A DNA stretch of 64,000 nt from Haloimpatiens massiliensis (GCF_900184255.1 NZ_LT854640.1:883593-947592), one strand, 5' to 3'. Shown: positions 42,643-51,708, counted from the stretch's first letter. Made by a program: numbers and translations. The notes: a model not told the origin generated them from the sequence alone.

Positions 42643-43920
42643 TTAAATTAATTTATCACTCATTATGCCACTTAAATTTAACTTACTTATTCTTTTTCTG
42701 ATTTCCTCTACATCTATAGTATAAAGTCCTAATTCCTTCATTCTGCTAAAATATTCCGCACCAGCAAAGGTGTATCTCTTTCTTCTTCCTTCTTTAGTGG
42801 TCATTTTATAGTTAGCATAGGATATTATATCTCCTATAGCCGTGGCTTTTGGAAGAATTAAAGGTGGCATGCCGAGAGCCCATCTTACCACGTTGTGTCC
42901 AGCTAGGCTTCCTGTGCAGATAGCTTCTGTATGCCCTACAAAAAGCCCAGATTTCTCTCCAGCACAGAACAGATTATCTATTCCTTTTACCTTCATGTCA
43001 TCTGTCCTTGGTGCAACAGAAAGATATCTTATGGAATTACCTTTACCTCCAGCATATGGATCAATGTATTTTGCATTTTCTAACCCTTTTATTTTTCTTA
43101 ATTTTTCTAATGGGTAGTAGGAAGTCATAAGTTTAACGTGTCCTGTATCCAGTAAAATTACATTTTCTGCAAATTCTTTTAATGCATACTGTTGACATAC
43201 TTTTATCTTTAATTTGTCTAGGTTTACATCTTCGTTAGGAACTTTTAAAACTACTACTCCCGTTTCTTCTAACTCCTCTAATATTTCATTTGATATGCTC
43301 TCCTTGCAAAGTTTACAGGAGCCACTAAATGCACCTAGAACATCATCTTCTCTTTCTCCTTGTAAATCTTCAACTCCAGCTCTTGAGCTTAGACTTACTC
43401 TAGGGCCAAAAGCAGGACATCTTAAAACACACATGGAGCAGCCATTTCCATATCTTAAACAGTTACCCATGGGTCCTGTAGAACCTGTAGTTTCTATAAA
43501 TGCATCTCCCTCTACATAATCTCCATTAGATAAATAAATACCTTCAATTTTATCATTACCTTTTTTTACATCAATAACTCTAGAAATTAAATTTAAATTA
43601 ATTCCCATATCTAATAGATGATTTTTTACGGCTGGTTCTATTTTATTGACATTGTATAGCCATGCATGATCATGTCCAGGGAACTCTATGTTTCTATGAG
43701 TTGAATTCTCGTCTGTTAAATCTATGAGATCGCCAGCTCCTAAAGCTATTATTTCTTCTGCTGCCGTAAATCTTCCGTTATTTCTCATGATGCCGCCTAT
43801 ATTTCCAAGTCCTAGAAGCATATCTGTTTTTTCATATAAATAAACTTCTGCACCAGCTTTTTTAGCAGTTATAGCTGCAGCACAACCAGCCCAACCGCCC
43901 CCTATAATGATTACCTTCAT
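42643..43920 (-). CDS. FAD-dependent oxidoreductase with cysteine cluster
   Basis: A 425-residue flavoprotein. FAD binding is shown by GGGWAGCAAAITAKKAGAE at residues 6-24 and LFCAGEKSGLFVGHTEA near 330. Unusually, the middle holds a cysteine cluster, CLRYGNGCSMCVLRCP, and a second CKLCKE about 40 residues on, compatible with an Fe-S cluster. The general fold is like MnmG/GidA-type flavoproteins, but the gene is not mnmG. Its ATG overlaps the stop of the preceding gene (ATGA), so the two are translationally coupled and probably form one enzyme complex. The reaction is unknown. Confidence 0.78.
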   Translation of the reverse strand: MKVIIIGGGWAGCAAAITAKKAGAEVYLYEKTDMLLGLGNIGGIMRNNGRFTAAEEIIALGAGDLIDLTDENSTHRNIEFPGHDHAWLYNVNKIEPAVKNHLLDMGINLNLISRVIDVKKGNDKIEGIYLSNGDYVEGDAFIETTGSTGPMGNCLRYGNGCSMCVLRCPAFGPRVSLSSRAGVEDLQGEREDDVLGAFSGSCKLCKESISNEILEELEETGVVVLKVPNEDVNLDKLKIKVCQQYALKEFAENVILLDTGHVKLMTSYYPLEKLRKIKGLENAKYIDPYAGGKGNSIRYLSVAPRTDDMKVKGIDNLFCAGEKSGLFVGHTEAICTGSLAGHNVVRWALGMPPLILPKATAIGDIISYANYKMTTKEGRRKRYTFAGAEYFSRMKELGLYTIDVEEIRKRISKLNLSGIMSDKLI

Positions 43921-44903
43921 ATAAATCTTCTCCCTTCAAATAAATTTCTAGGATCTGTTTGAACTTTGCAAAGTCTTTTTATCTTATGCCCTTTATATCT
44001 AGCAGTACAGCAACCACATACCCCTTCTCCACAGCACATTTTGGCGTTATTACAGCAAGAAAGCTTTATATTCTCATCATGTATATAATTTACTATTAAA
44101 TATATAAGTATATCCTGAGCTGCTATATGAACTAAATTTACATCTTTATCTATTAAAATATCTTGTATTAACCCTTTCACTTCCTCTGTAAGTTCCCCAT
44201 TTTTAAGAGTATCCACATAATAAACTTTACAGTTATACATTTGAAGGTAATCCTTTATATATATATCTTCATATCCTCCCTTATCCGCAATACAAATTAT
44301 ATTATTGCCATTGGAATAAAGTTTTTTAATAACTGGAACTGCCGGAGCCTGACCTATTCCTCTAAATATAACTAGAGAAGTTTTTTCTTTACTGGCGTAA
44401 ATATTCTTAATACCTTGAACTCCATTCCAATAAGGTCCCTTAATAGAAATATCTTCTCCCTCTCCAATTTCATCTATTTTTTTAGTTTTTACACCCTTTA
44501 TTTCTATCATGATTTTTATTAAATTTTCCTGAGTATCCACATCCATTATGGATATTGGTGTATTGTAGAATTCTTTTGTATTAGGTGTTTTAAGAAATAT
44601 AAAGCTGCCAGGATGGCATAAATTCACTGCCAATTTATGAGGTACCACTATGCCTAACTCTATTACACACTGCTGTAAATTTTTTTTACTAATTACTTTG
44701 CAAATATATTCTTTTCTTTCTTCTTTAGCCTTATTTCCATTCCAAAAATATTCTTGATATATGCATACTCCCTTCCAATTTATGCAATCACAAAACTTTT
44801 TACCACTCATTTGGGAGCAGAGTATGCATTCATTGCTCTCGGCTAATTTACAAGGGCAAAATTCACTACCAGCATCTATACAGTCGATTATTTCATAATC
44901 CAT
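43917..44903 (-). CDS. PyrK/SudB-like FAD/NAD-binding electron-transfer subunit
   Basis: A 328-residue protein with a ferredoxin-NADP-reductase fold in the middle and Fe-S segments at both ends. The first 47 residues hold eight cysteines (positions 8, 16, 18, 26, 29, 38, 40, 47), an arrangement not seen in plain PyrK. The central part has the FAD region HPGSFIFLKTPNTKEF and the NAD region FRGIGQAPAVPVIKKL. The end has CCNNAKMCCGEGVCGCC, which extends the PyrK-type [2Fe-2S] motif. It is the first gene of a coupled pair and presumably passes NAD(P)H electrons to its partner. Confidence 0.8.
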   Translation of the reverse strand: MDYEIIDCIDAGSEFCPCKLAESNECILCSQMSGKKFCDCINWKGVCIYQEYFWNGNKAKEERKEYICKVISKKNLQQCVIELGIVVPHKLAVNLCHPGSFIFLKTPNTKEFYNTPISIMDVDTQENLIKIMIEIKGVKTKKIDEIGEGEDISIKGPYWNGVQGIKNIYASKEKTSLVIFRGIGQAPAVPVIKKLYSNGNNIICIADKGGYEDIYIKDYLQMYNCKVYYVDTLKNGELTEEVKGLIQDILIDKDVNLVHIAAQDILIYLIVNYIHDENIKLSCCNNAKMCCGEGVCGCCTARYKGHKIKRLCKVQTDPRNLFEGRRFI

Positions 44904-44987
44904 AGTCTATCCTCCAAAAAACGTTCTAATAATAGAATATCCATTGAGGGATTAAATTGTTACATTTAGGTTTACATTTTATTTAGT

Positions 44988-45116
44988 TTACATAATTTTA
45001 ATTATGTAATAATATACATTATTCAACTCTATTATATTACACTATGGCGCTATTTAATTATAAATTATTTAATAGGATTAACCTAATAAATTAGTTGTAT
45101 ACATAGCTAATTTATT
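44988..45116. repeat. Two palindromes downstream of the D,D-carboxypeptidase gene
   Basis: TTACATAAT (44988-44996) with ATTATGTAA (45001-45009), and AATAAATTAG (45085-45094) with CTAATTTATT (45107-45116). The second has TTGTATACATAG as loop, the same core as in the palindrome upstream of the gene at 46524-46553. The stretch 44904-45212 holds no gene. Confidence 0.5.
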
Positions 45117-45167
45117 AAAAAGATTTCTTTATTTTGTAAATTATAGTATTTTAAATATAAAATAAAA

Positions 45168-45198
45168 AAGAAGCTACTGAATTGCATAATAGCTTCCT
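45168..45198 (-). terminator. Terminator after D,D-carboxypeptidase
   Basis: GAAGCTA pairs with TAGCTTC, then TTTTTTATTTTA on the minus strand, 15 bases beyond the stop codon. Confidence 0.8.
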
Positions 45199-45212
45199 AA
45201 AGTTCACTGAAA

Positions 45213-46376
45213 TCATTTAAAAAATTCCTTTAATTTTTTAAATCTTCCTTCCGTTTTATTTGATGAATTTATGGTTTTATTTGATATTAATGGTTTTTGA
45301 TATATTAAATTTCCCTTTTCATCTTCTATTGTTATTTTTCCTATTTCTTCACCTTTTTTAATTTGTACATTATTTATGTCTTCTTTTACTACTATATTTT
45401 TTACATAATTTTCGCCTTTTTTAAGAGGTAATACAATATCCTCACTACAAAGTAAATGAACTTTATTTCTCTTATTTATATTCATAGAAGCCATTATTTC
45501 ATCTTTTTTGACCACTTCTTTAAATTCATAATTTTCTTTTATGTTATTGTATATTTTCTTTGTTTCATTCCATCTAGTTGGAGAATTTAAAACCACTATT
45601 ATTATATCATTACCATCCATATCTACCGATGTTACAAGACATTTTCCCGCTCCTCCTGTATACCCTGTTTTAACTCCATTGGCCTCAGGTATTTGCCAAA
45701 GTATTTTATTTATATTGTTATATGATCTAGTAAATCCTTTTTCTTCTGCAGTTACTTCTTTATCTCCTACTATTTCATTAAACTTATCTATTTCTTTAGC
45801 CTTAGCTGTTATAAGAGCTAAATCATAAGCTGTAGAATAATGGTTCTCACTGTCTAATCCATGAGGACTTTCAAAATGAGAATCTAACGCTCCTATGGAA
45901 TAGGCATATTCATCCATAAGATTGCAAAAATTTTCTACTGAGCCTGCAGTACCTTCTGCTATAGCTATAGCAGCATCATTTCCTGAACGAAACATAAGAC
46001 CATATAGCAGCTCCTCTATAGAAATTTCTTCACCTTCCTTATATCCTACTTGTGATCCATTAATAGTAGCTGCTTTTTTAGATATAACTATTTTATCTTT
46101 TAAGTTTCCATAATTTAAAGCCACTAAAGAAGTCATTATTTTTGTGGTACTAGCTATAGGAACTAAATCATATGAATTTTTTTCAAATAAAACTCTTCTA
46201 GTTTTAGCATCCATTGCAATGGCATACCTAGCATTTATATAAATACTTTTTCCATTTTTATCTTTTATAGGTTCACCCTTAACTGAAATTATCCACGAAA
46301 ACATAAAAATTAAAGTTAAAACACTTATAATTCTATATTTAAAAGTCTTTTTATATATTTTTTTTAAATTCAGCAC
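45213..46376 (-). CDS. D-alanyl-D-alanine carboxypeptidase (penicillin-binding protein, S11 family)
   Basis: A low-molecular-mass PBP that trims the pentapeptides of peptidoglycan. I choose the GTG at 46376 (387 residues), as AAAGGAAG is eight bases upstream. An N-terminal signal anchor (IISVLTLIFMFSWIISV) directs export. The catalytic motifs are in order: SxxK as IASTTKIMTS, SxN as FRSGNDAA, KTG as GVKTGYTGGA. A C-terminal beta domain follows from about residue 290. A second S11 gene lies at 50.5-51.6 kb. Sequence does not decide between vegetative and spore-cortex roles. Confidence 0.92.
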   Translation of the reverse strand: MLNLKKIYKKTFKYRIISVLTLIFMFSWIISVKGEPIKDKNGKSIYINARYAIAMDAKTRRVLFEKNSYDLVPIASTTKIMTSLVALNYGNLKDKIVISKKAATINGSQVGYKEGEEISIEELLYGLMFRSGNDAAIAIAEGTAGSVENFCNLMDEYAYSIGALDSHFESPHGLDSENHYSTAYDLALITAKAKEIDKFNEIVGDKEVTAEEKGFTRSYNNINKILWQIPEANGVKTGYTGGAGKCLVTSVDMDGNDIIIVVLNSPTRWNETKKIYNNIKENYEFKEVVKKDEIMASMNINKRNKVHLLCSEDIVLPLKKGENYVKNIVVKEDINNVQIKKGEEIGKITIEDEKGNLIYQKPLISNKTINSSNKTEGRFKKLKEFFK

Positions 46377-46385
46377 ATTTTCCAC

Positions 46386-46760
46386 TTCCTTTCTTAAACC
46401 GTTCTTATATATAATTACTAACTTTTTACTAGTATGTTAATTATAATTTACTCTTTATGTTTAGCTACTTTAATATATCATTTAATACCAATTAATAAAT
46501 TAGTTGTTAGTTTACTTTTAATTTTGTATACATAATTTTATTTATGTATACAACCCTATGAAATAAAATTCTATATACCCAAATTCATTATGAAGTAATT
46601 ACAATTTAATATATTTACATCATCTCAATCTAATACAATGTTTATATTTGAAATTTATGGTTAAAATACTAAATAGAACTACTATCTTTTAAAGTTATTA
46701 AAATTTAATACTACTTTATACATTTATATGAATACCATAGACTCTAGCACGGAAATACTT
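46386..46760. other. Divergent non-coding region
   Basis: About 375 very AT-rich bases between the divergent carboxypeptidase and DUF2953 genes. The only clear structure is the palindrome at 46524-46553. I see no coding frame with a ribosome site, and no unambiguous promoter. Confidence 0.6.
46524..46553. promoter_or_regulatory. Palindrome upstream of the D,D-carboxypeptidase gene
   Basis: The perfect arms TTGTATACATAA (46524-46535) and TTATGTATACAA (46542-46553) surround a 6-base centre. It lies about 150 bases before the carboxypeptidase start, where it could be an operator. Confidence 0.5.
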
Positions 46761-46774
46761 TGGAGGAATTATAT

Positions 46775-47380
46775 ATGTTTTATATCTTTTTAATAGCCTT
46801 AATAATAATATTATTTCCCATACCTTTAAAATTTAAATTAGTATTTAATAACAAAGAATTAAAAATTTTCATTTATAAAAAAGAAATAAAATCTTTTAAT
46901 GAATTTGATTTAAATAAAACTTTAGATAATCTAAAAAATAAAAAAGCTAAAAAGCAGGATACTGAAGATGAAGAGAATATTAAAAACAAGAAACAAAAAA
47001 ATAAAGCTTTTTCAAAAGTATTTTTTCATATTTGCTTAAATAACTTTTTTAAACCTACACTAAAAATAAATTTTAATATAAATTTTGGATTTAATGATGC
47101 TTCCATAACTGCCATGACTTATGGATTTATAAATACTATTCCTGGATTTATATATAACATGCTATGTAAGCTTTTTAAAATTAAATGGTTTAAATTTAAT
47201 GTAAAACCAATATTTAATAACCAAATCATATATATAGAAATTAGTAGTATAATTTTTGTAAATTTAGTTAAAGTTATATATATATCATTGAAGTTTACTT
47301 TTTTATATTTTAAAGAAAAAAAATTTATGAAAAAATCTAAAAATAAAAAAGCTAAAGTTAAATTTGGAGGAGGAATATAA
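46775..47380 (+). CDS. DUF2953 (YtfI-like) protein
   Basis: A 201-residue protein from the ATG at 46775; the TTG at 46760 lies in the ribosome site (GGAGG). An N-terminal hydrophobic helix (FYIFLIALIIILFPIPLKF) anchors it. A highly basic linker follows, then a beta-rich domain with KINFNINFGFNDASITAMTYG, the DUF2953 signature. The C-terminus is lysine-rich. In Bacillus the homolog ytfI precedes ytfJ, and here the same partner follows immediately: the stop codon at 47378-47380 abuts the next ATG. Expression in sporulation is inferred from that link. Confidence 0.85.
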   Translation: MFYIFLIALIIILFPIPLKFKLVFNNKELKIFIYKKEIKSFNEFDLNKTLDNLKNKKAKKQDTEDEENIKNKKQKNKAFSKVFFHICLNNFFKPTLKINFNINFGFNDASITAMTYGFINTIPGFIYNMLCKLFKIKWFKFNVKPIFNNQIIYIEISSIIFVNLVKVIYISLKFTFLYFKEKKFMKKSKNKKAKVKFGGGI

Positions 47381-47809
47381 ATGGAAAACAATCCTATAGA
47401 AACTTTTATGAAAACTACCATGGAAAATATTAAGGATATGGTAGATGTAAATACCATAGTGGGTACACCTATAGAATCCAAAGATGGCTCTTTAGTACTT
47501 CCAATTTCCAGAGTATCTTTTGGTTTTGTAGCTGGAGGCAGTGAGTTTGCAAATTGTAAAGCCTCTGGAGATAACCCCGATTTTCCTTTTGGAGGTGGCT
47601 CTGGAGCTGGTGTCACTGTAAAACCTGTAGCATTTTTAGTAATTAAACCAGATTCTTTAAGACTTCTTTCCCTAGATCAAAAGAACACTTATGACAAAGT
47701 AATAGACACTATGCCTCAAATCATAGATACAATAAAAGATATGCCTATATTTAAAGATAAAAAAAATAGTAAAAAAGATAAAAAAGAACAATGTAAAGAA
47801 GAGGAATAA
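47381..47809 (+). CDS. ytfJ: YtfJ/GerW-family sporulation protein
   Basis: A 142-residue member of the GerW family. Bacillus GerW (YtfJ) is a forespore protein needed for proper germination. The signature VGTPIESKDGSLVLPISRVSF is split here over residues 27-47, followed by GFVAGGSEF, FPFGGGSGAGVTVKPVAFLV and a lysine/glutamate-rich tail. It starts at the base after the DUF2953 stop, with GGAGGAGG in the preceding codons. Its 3' end lies in a palindrome shared with scpB. Confidence 0.92.
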   Translation: MENNPIETFMKTTMENIKDMVDVNTIVGTPIESKDGSLVLPISRVSFGFVAGGSEFANCKASGDNPDFPFGGGSGAGVTVKPVAFLVIKPDSLRLLSLDQKNTYDKVIDTMPQIIDTIKDMPIFKDKKNSKKDKKEQCKEEE

Positions 47810-47836
47810 AAGGCTGTAGTCCTTTTATTCCTCTTC
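47798..47836. terminator. Bidirectional terminator overlapping both stop codons
   Basis: GAAGAGGAATAAAAGG (47798-47813) pairs perfectly over 16 bp with 47821-47836, loop CTGTAGT. The arms encode the last residues and stops of ytfJ (plus) and scpB (minus), both ending in Glu-Glu. Confidence 0.8.
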
Positions 47837-48460
47837 TATTTCTTTTATATTAGTTATATTTTCTATATTAGCTGAATCTTCATTAAATTTCTCTTCTTCC
47901 ACTATATGTTCTTCAAATTCACTTAAATCCGGCATATCTCCTAAACTTTCTAAACCAAAGTGCTTTAAAAATGTATCACTTGTTGCATATAATATAGGTC
48001 TTCCTGGTACTTCTTTCCTTCCACACTCCTTTACAAGACCTTTTTCTACTAAATTTACCACAGCTTTATCACATTTAACCCCTCTTATTTCCTCTATCTC
48101 TATCCTAGTTATAGGCTGTTTATAAGCTATTATAGCTAAAGTCTCAAGTGCTGCTTGAGATAGAGATTGTCTTACATTTACATTTAATAATTTTTGTATA
48201 TATACACTATTTTCTGGCTTTGTAACTATTTGATATGAATCATCTATCTTAATTATTTTGATTCCCCTAGAATCATCACCATAACTCTCTATCATTTCCT
48301 GCATGAAATCTTCTATTTTCTCTTTAGAATACTCCAATATAGAAGCTATATATTTAGATTTCATAGGCTCTCCACTTACAAATAGAAGCGATTCTACTAT
48401 AGAAAAAAGTCTATTCTTTTGAGACGCTGTCTCTATCTCCATCTGGCTCATATATTCCAT
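47825..48460 (-). CDS. scpB: Segregation and condensation protein ScpB
   Basis: The kleisin-interacting winged-helix subunit of the SMC-ScpAB condensin. Two winged-helix domains are visible within 211 residues: SIVESLLFVSGEPMKSKYIA and RQSLSQAALETLAIIAYKQPITRIEIEEIRG (split by the wing), followed by GRPILYATSDTFLKHFGL. The C-terminus is acidic. The exact start is uncertain: 48460, 48451 and 48442 are in-frame ATGs within the end of scpA, none with a strong site, which fits translation coupled to scpA. Confidence 0.93.
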   Translation of the reverse strand: MEYMSQMEIETASQKNRLFSIVESLLFVSGEPMKSKYIASILEYSKEKIEDFMQEMIESYGDDSRGIKIIKIDDSYQIVTKPENSVYIQKLLNVNVRQSLSQAALETLAIIAYKQPITRIEIEEIRGVKCDKAVVNLVEKGLVKECGRKEVPGRPILYATSDTFLKHFGLESLGDMPDLSEFEEHIVEEEKFNEDSANIENITNIKEIEEE

Positions 48461-49202
48461 CTTTTTCTTCTATCCTTTCTATAAATATTTCATTAAAATT
48501 ATCCTGTTGATATGCTTTTACAACTCTTAACCTCACCAACTCTAAAAGAGCTAAAAATGTCACTATAACCTCCATTTTTTTTCTGCACTCTTTCATTACA
48601 TCTGAAAATTTCAACTTTTGGCTTTCTTGTATTTTATATTTTAACACGGCCATTTTATCTTCTACTTTAAAATTGTCAATTAAAAGTTCCTTTTCTATTG
48701 AACTATTCTTATTTAATTTATTAAGATAATTACTCATAAGTTCGCTATATATATTAAATAATTTAAGCATAGTTACATTCTTTAAAAAGTCTTCTTCATT
48801 ATTATTCTTTTTCTCTTCAATGATTTCTGGTTTCTTTCCAAAAGTTGCTCCTGTTACTATTTCTTTTTCCTTAAAAAATTCTGCAGCTTTTTTAAATTTA
48901 TTATACTCTATAAGTTTTTTCAATAAAAATTCTTCTGGATCTTCTTCTGATTCTTGATCCTTGTCCACAGTGACCTTAGGCAAAAGCATTCTTGATTTTA
49001 TTTCCAAAAGAGTTGCAGCTATAACTATAAATTCTGATGTAATCTCTAAATCCATTTCCTTCATACTATTTATATAATTCATATATTGCTTTGTAATTTC
49101 ATGGATTCTAATATGATATATATCCATTTGATTTTTTTTAATCAGGTGCAATAAAAGATCAAAGGGCCCCTCAAAATTATGTATTTTTATGTTCAATGCC
49201 AT
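48411..49202 (-). CDS. scpA: Segregation and condensation protein ScpA
   Basis: The kleisin subunit linking SMC heads in chromosome condensation. The N-terminal signature HNFEGPFDLLLHLIKKNQMD binds the SMC neck. EFIVIAATLLEIKSRMLLP follows near 65-85, and the C-terminal winged helix VVTFLALLELVRLRVVKAYQ near 215-235 is standard. The middle linker is acidic. The 263 residues are usual. The start overlaps the end of the cca-like gene by 26 bases and the end overlaps scpB, so all three are coupled. AGGAGAG precedes the ATG. Confidence 0.95.
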   Translation of the reverse strand: MALNIKIHNFEGPFDLLLHLIKKNQMDIYHIRIHEITKQYMNYINSMKEMDLEITSEFIVIAATLLEIKSRMLLPKVTVDKDQESEEDPEEFLLKKLIEYNKFKKAAEFFKEKEIVTGATFGKKPEIIEEKKNNNEEDFLKNVTMLKLFNIYSELMSNYLNKLNKNSSIEKELLIDNFKVEDKMAVLKYKIQESQKLKFSDVMKECRKKMEVIVTFLALLELVRLRVVKAYQQDNFNEIFIERIEEKDGIYEPDGDRDSVSKE

Positions 49203-50364
49203 TTAATATCTCTCCTATATTATTTCTTAGATAATTTTCATCTATTTCTAAAAAGGTGTTTAATCTTACCCTTTTTACCTCTTCTATTATATCATGAATT
49301 AGCCTTCCTTTTTCTATTCCTAACTCTAATATATACTTAGCTTTTATTTCTTTATAATTATATTTTAAATTCATATAATTAAGTAATTTATAAGTAAGGT
49401 TTTTATTATATCCTAAAAGTATTAAATGATAAACATTGCATTTATCTAATAAATTAAATATACAACTATTATCCCTGCACTTTAATAATTCTATTTCCAC
49501 CCTATCATATTCCCGAAAAGCTTTTTTTAAACTTTTCTCTAACATTGAGTTATTTTTAAATATATTCTTTACATTAGAATCATTAAGAATTCTATATATG
49601 CTACAAAGCCTAATGTTCAAACAATCTTTTAAGAACAATTTATTTTCAATTAAAAAATTCTCTGATGACTTCATTATATTTAATCGAAAACACTCATATA
49701 TATTTTGCTTCCATCTTTCCTCTCCTGCCATGAGTACTATTTCTTTCATTATCCTATCATAACTTATGCTAGAGAATGTATTTTCTTCTATACACCTCAA
49801 TATTTCTTCCTCATCTTCTAATGAAAATCCATATCTTACTGAATATCTTACCGCTCTAAAAATTCTTGTAGGATCTTCTCTATAGGAATCCTTTTTAATT
49901 TTTTTTATATTTTTTTGTTTAATATGCTCTATTCCATTGTACGGATCTATTAAACAATTATTTATTATGTCATAAGCCACTGCATTAACAGTGAAATCTC
50001 TTCTAGCTAAATCTTCAACTATGGTTGCTGGATAAACTTCAGGCAATGAACCATATTTGGCATAAGTTTCTTCCCTACATGTTATCATATCAAACTGAAC
50101 TCCATTTTTAAAATATACACTAGAAGTTTTAAATCTTTCATGATAAATAACCTTATCAATTAATGGAAGCTTTTTAATAATAAATTGAACATCCCCTTCT
50201 ACTGCTATATCAACATCTTTAGGTGGTGTTCTTAATAAAGTATCTCTAACTGATCCTCCTACCACATAAGCTCTTATATTATTTCTTTTAAAATACTTCA
50301 CTAAAATATTAAAAATATACTTTTCATCTTCATTTAAAAAATCCGTTATAGAAAAATCCACCAT
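49177..50364 (-). CDS. CCA tRNA nucleotidyltransferase / poly(A) polymerase family protein
   Basis: A class II nucleotidyltransferase of 395 residues that adds or repairs CCA ends, or acts as poly(A) polymerase. The N-terminal VVGGSVRDTLLRTPPKDVDIAVEGD has the G-S-x9-D-x-D-type metal site. RRDFTVNAVAYDI and EDPTRIFRAVRYSVRYGF are family motifs B-D. The C-terminal 150 residues are divergent and there is no HD domain. Both tRNAs in the window encode CCA, so a repair role is possible. It ends 26 bases inside scpA. Confidence 0.87.
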   Translation of the reverse strand: MVDFSITDFLNEDEKYIFNILVKYFKRNNIRAYVVGGSVRDTLLRTPPKDVDIAVEGDVQFIIKKLPLIDKVIYHERFKTSSVYFKNGVQFDMITCREETYAKYGSLPEVYPATIVEDLARRDFTVNAVAYDIINNCLIDPYNGIEHIKQKNIKKIKKDSYREDPTRIFRAVRYSVRYGFSLEDEEEILRCIEENTFSSISYDRIMKEIVLMAGEERWKQNIYECFRLNIMKSSENFLIENKLFLKDCLNIRLCSIYRILNDSNVKNIFKNNSMLEKSLKKAFREYDRVEIELLKCRDNSCIFNLLDKCNVYHLILLGYNKNLTYKLLNYMNLKYNYKEIKAKYILELGIEKGRLIHDIIEEVKRVRLNTFLEIDENYLRNNIGEILNGIEHKNT

Positions 50365-50396
50365 TTTTATATGTTCCCTTCAAACTTATTAAAATA

Positions 50397-50429
50397 AGTC
50401 GACAAAAGAATCCGTCTTCCTTGTCGACT
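50397..50429 (-). terminator. Terminator after dacF
   Basis: AGTCGACAA pairs with TTGTCGACT, 9 bp, loop 15 bases, followed by TATTTTAATAA on the minus strand; it lies between dacF and the cca-like gene. Confidence 0.65.
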
Positions 50430-50450
50430 ATATCTTAATAATACAATACT

Positions 50451-51632
50451 TTACACAGCATTATCAAATATTTTTTGCATATTTTCTTTTATATTATCTA
50501 GTATTGTATTGGCTTTTATATCTCTATCACTATAAATAGGTATTTTAGTATACAATTTACCTCCTACATATACTTCACAGTATCCTACTTTTTCACCTTT
50601 TTTATATTCCTTTTTACCTTTATCTATTACAAATTTTTTGTCTATTTTAGCTTTTTCACCTTTTGGAACTACTATATTTAAATCATCATTAGACCTTACC
50701 ATAAAAAACCTGTCACCTTTTTTGTTTAAATCTATTTTCCCTAAATCTTTTCCCTTTGTAATTATTTTCTCTACTCCAAACTTGGAAAATCCATAATTCA
50801 TAAGGGTAGAGGCTTCTTTATTACGTATTTTATATGTAGGGGCCCCCATAACTACTGTAAGCATTCTCACACCATCTCTAACTGCTGTAGCAGATATGCA
50901 ATACTTAGCTTCACTAGTATACCCTGTTTTTAATCCATCACAACCTTTAAAGAATCTAACTAACTTATTGTGATTTACTAGTCCTATAGGGCTTTTTCTT
51001 CCCTCAGATATAGTTTCCATATAAGTTCCTGTGTACTTAAGTATTTTAGGATGTTTTAAAAGTTCCCTAGACATTATAGATATATCATATGCTGTGGTTA
51101 AATGTCCATCTACTGATATTCCATGACAATTTTTAAAAGTAGTATCTTTCATCCCTAGCTCATTAGCTCTTTTGTTCATGATATTTACAAAATTTTCTTC
51201 ACTTCCTGCTAAATATTCAGCCATGGCAACAGAGGCGTCATTACCTGATGCTATAGCAATACCTTTTAACAGTTCCTCTACTGTTCTTATTTCACCAGTT
51301 TCTAGAAGCATACTACTATTGCCACCTTGACCCATTTTCTTAGCATTTTCACTTACAGTCACCTTATCTGAAAGTTTTATTTTACCACTATCTATGGCCT
51401 CAATAGTTATAAGCATTGTCATTACTTTAGTAACAGAAGCTGGAGCAAATTTTTCCTTAGAATTTTTTTCATATATTATTTCTCCTGTGGTAGGTTCCAT
51501 AAGTAATGCCGCTTTAGCTTCAACATCTATTCCAGATGCATCAGGCTCTTGTGCTAATGTTACTATAGCGTTTTGAACTGAAAAGCATAAAAGTAAAAAT
51601 AAACTTATAGCAAATTTATTAAACCTTTTCAC
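50451..51632 (-). CDS. dacF: D-alanyl-D-alanine carboxypeptidase DacF-like
   Basis: An S11-family D,D-carboxypeptidase. The GTG at 51632 (393 residues) follows GGAAGG by six bases and yields a clean signal peptide (FAISLFLLLCFSVQNAIVTLAQ); the ATG at 51677 would add 15 residues. The active-site motifs are SVTK in APASVTKVM, SGN in IASGNDAS, and KTG in GLKTGYTSEA. A C-terminal beta domain follows. In clostridia and bacilli the homolog is made in the forespore and adjusts the cross-linking of spore peptidoglycan; this is inferred from family. Confidence 0.9.
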   Translation of the reverse strand: MKRFNKFAISLFLLLCFSVQNAIVTLAQEPDASGIDVEAKAALLMEPTTGEIIYEKNSKEKFAPASVTKVMTMLITIEAIDSGKIKLSDKVTVSENAKKMGQGGNSSMLLETGEIRTVEELLKGIAIASGNDASVAMAEYLAGSEENFVNIMNKRANELGMKDTTFKNCHGISVDGHLTTAYDISIMSRELLKHPKILKYTGTYMETISEGRKSPIGLVNHNKLVRFFKGCDGLKTGYTSEAKYCISATAVRDGVRMLTVVMGAPTYKIRNKEASTLMNYGFSKFGVEKIITKGKDLGKIDLNKKGDRFFMVRSNDDLNIVVPKGEKAKIDKKFVIDKGKKEYKKGEKVGYCEVYVGGKLYTKIPIYSDRDIKANTILDNIKENMQKIFDNAV

Positions 51633-51708
51633 ATATATCCTTCCTTTCATATAATTTTCTAATTTTATTTTTACCAATAGTTCAAAATATTATCACAGAA
51701 AAATAAAA

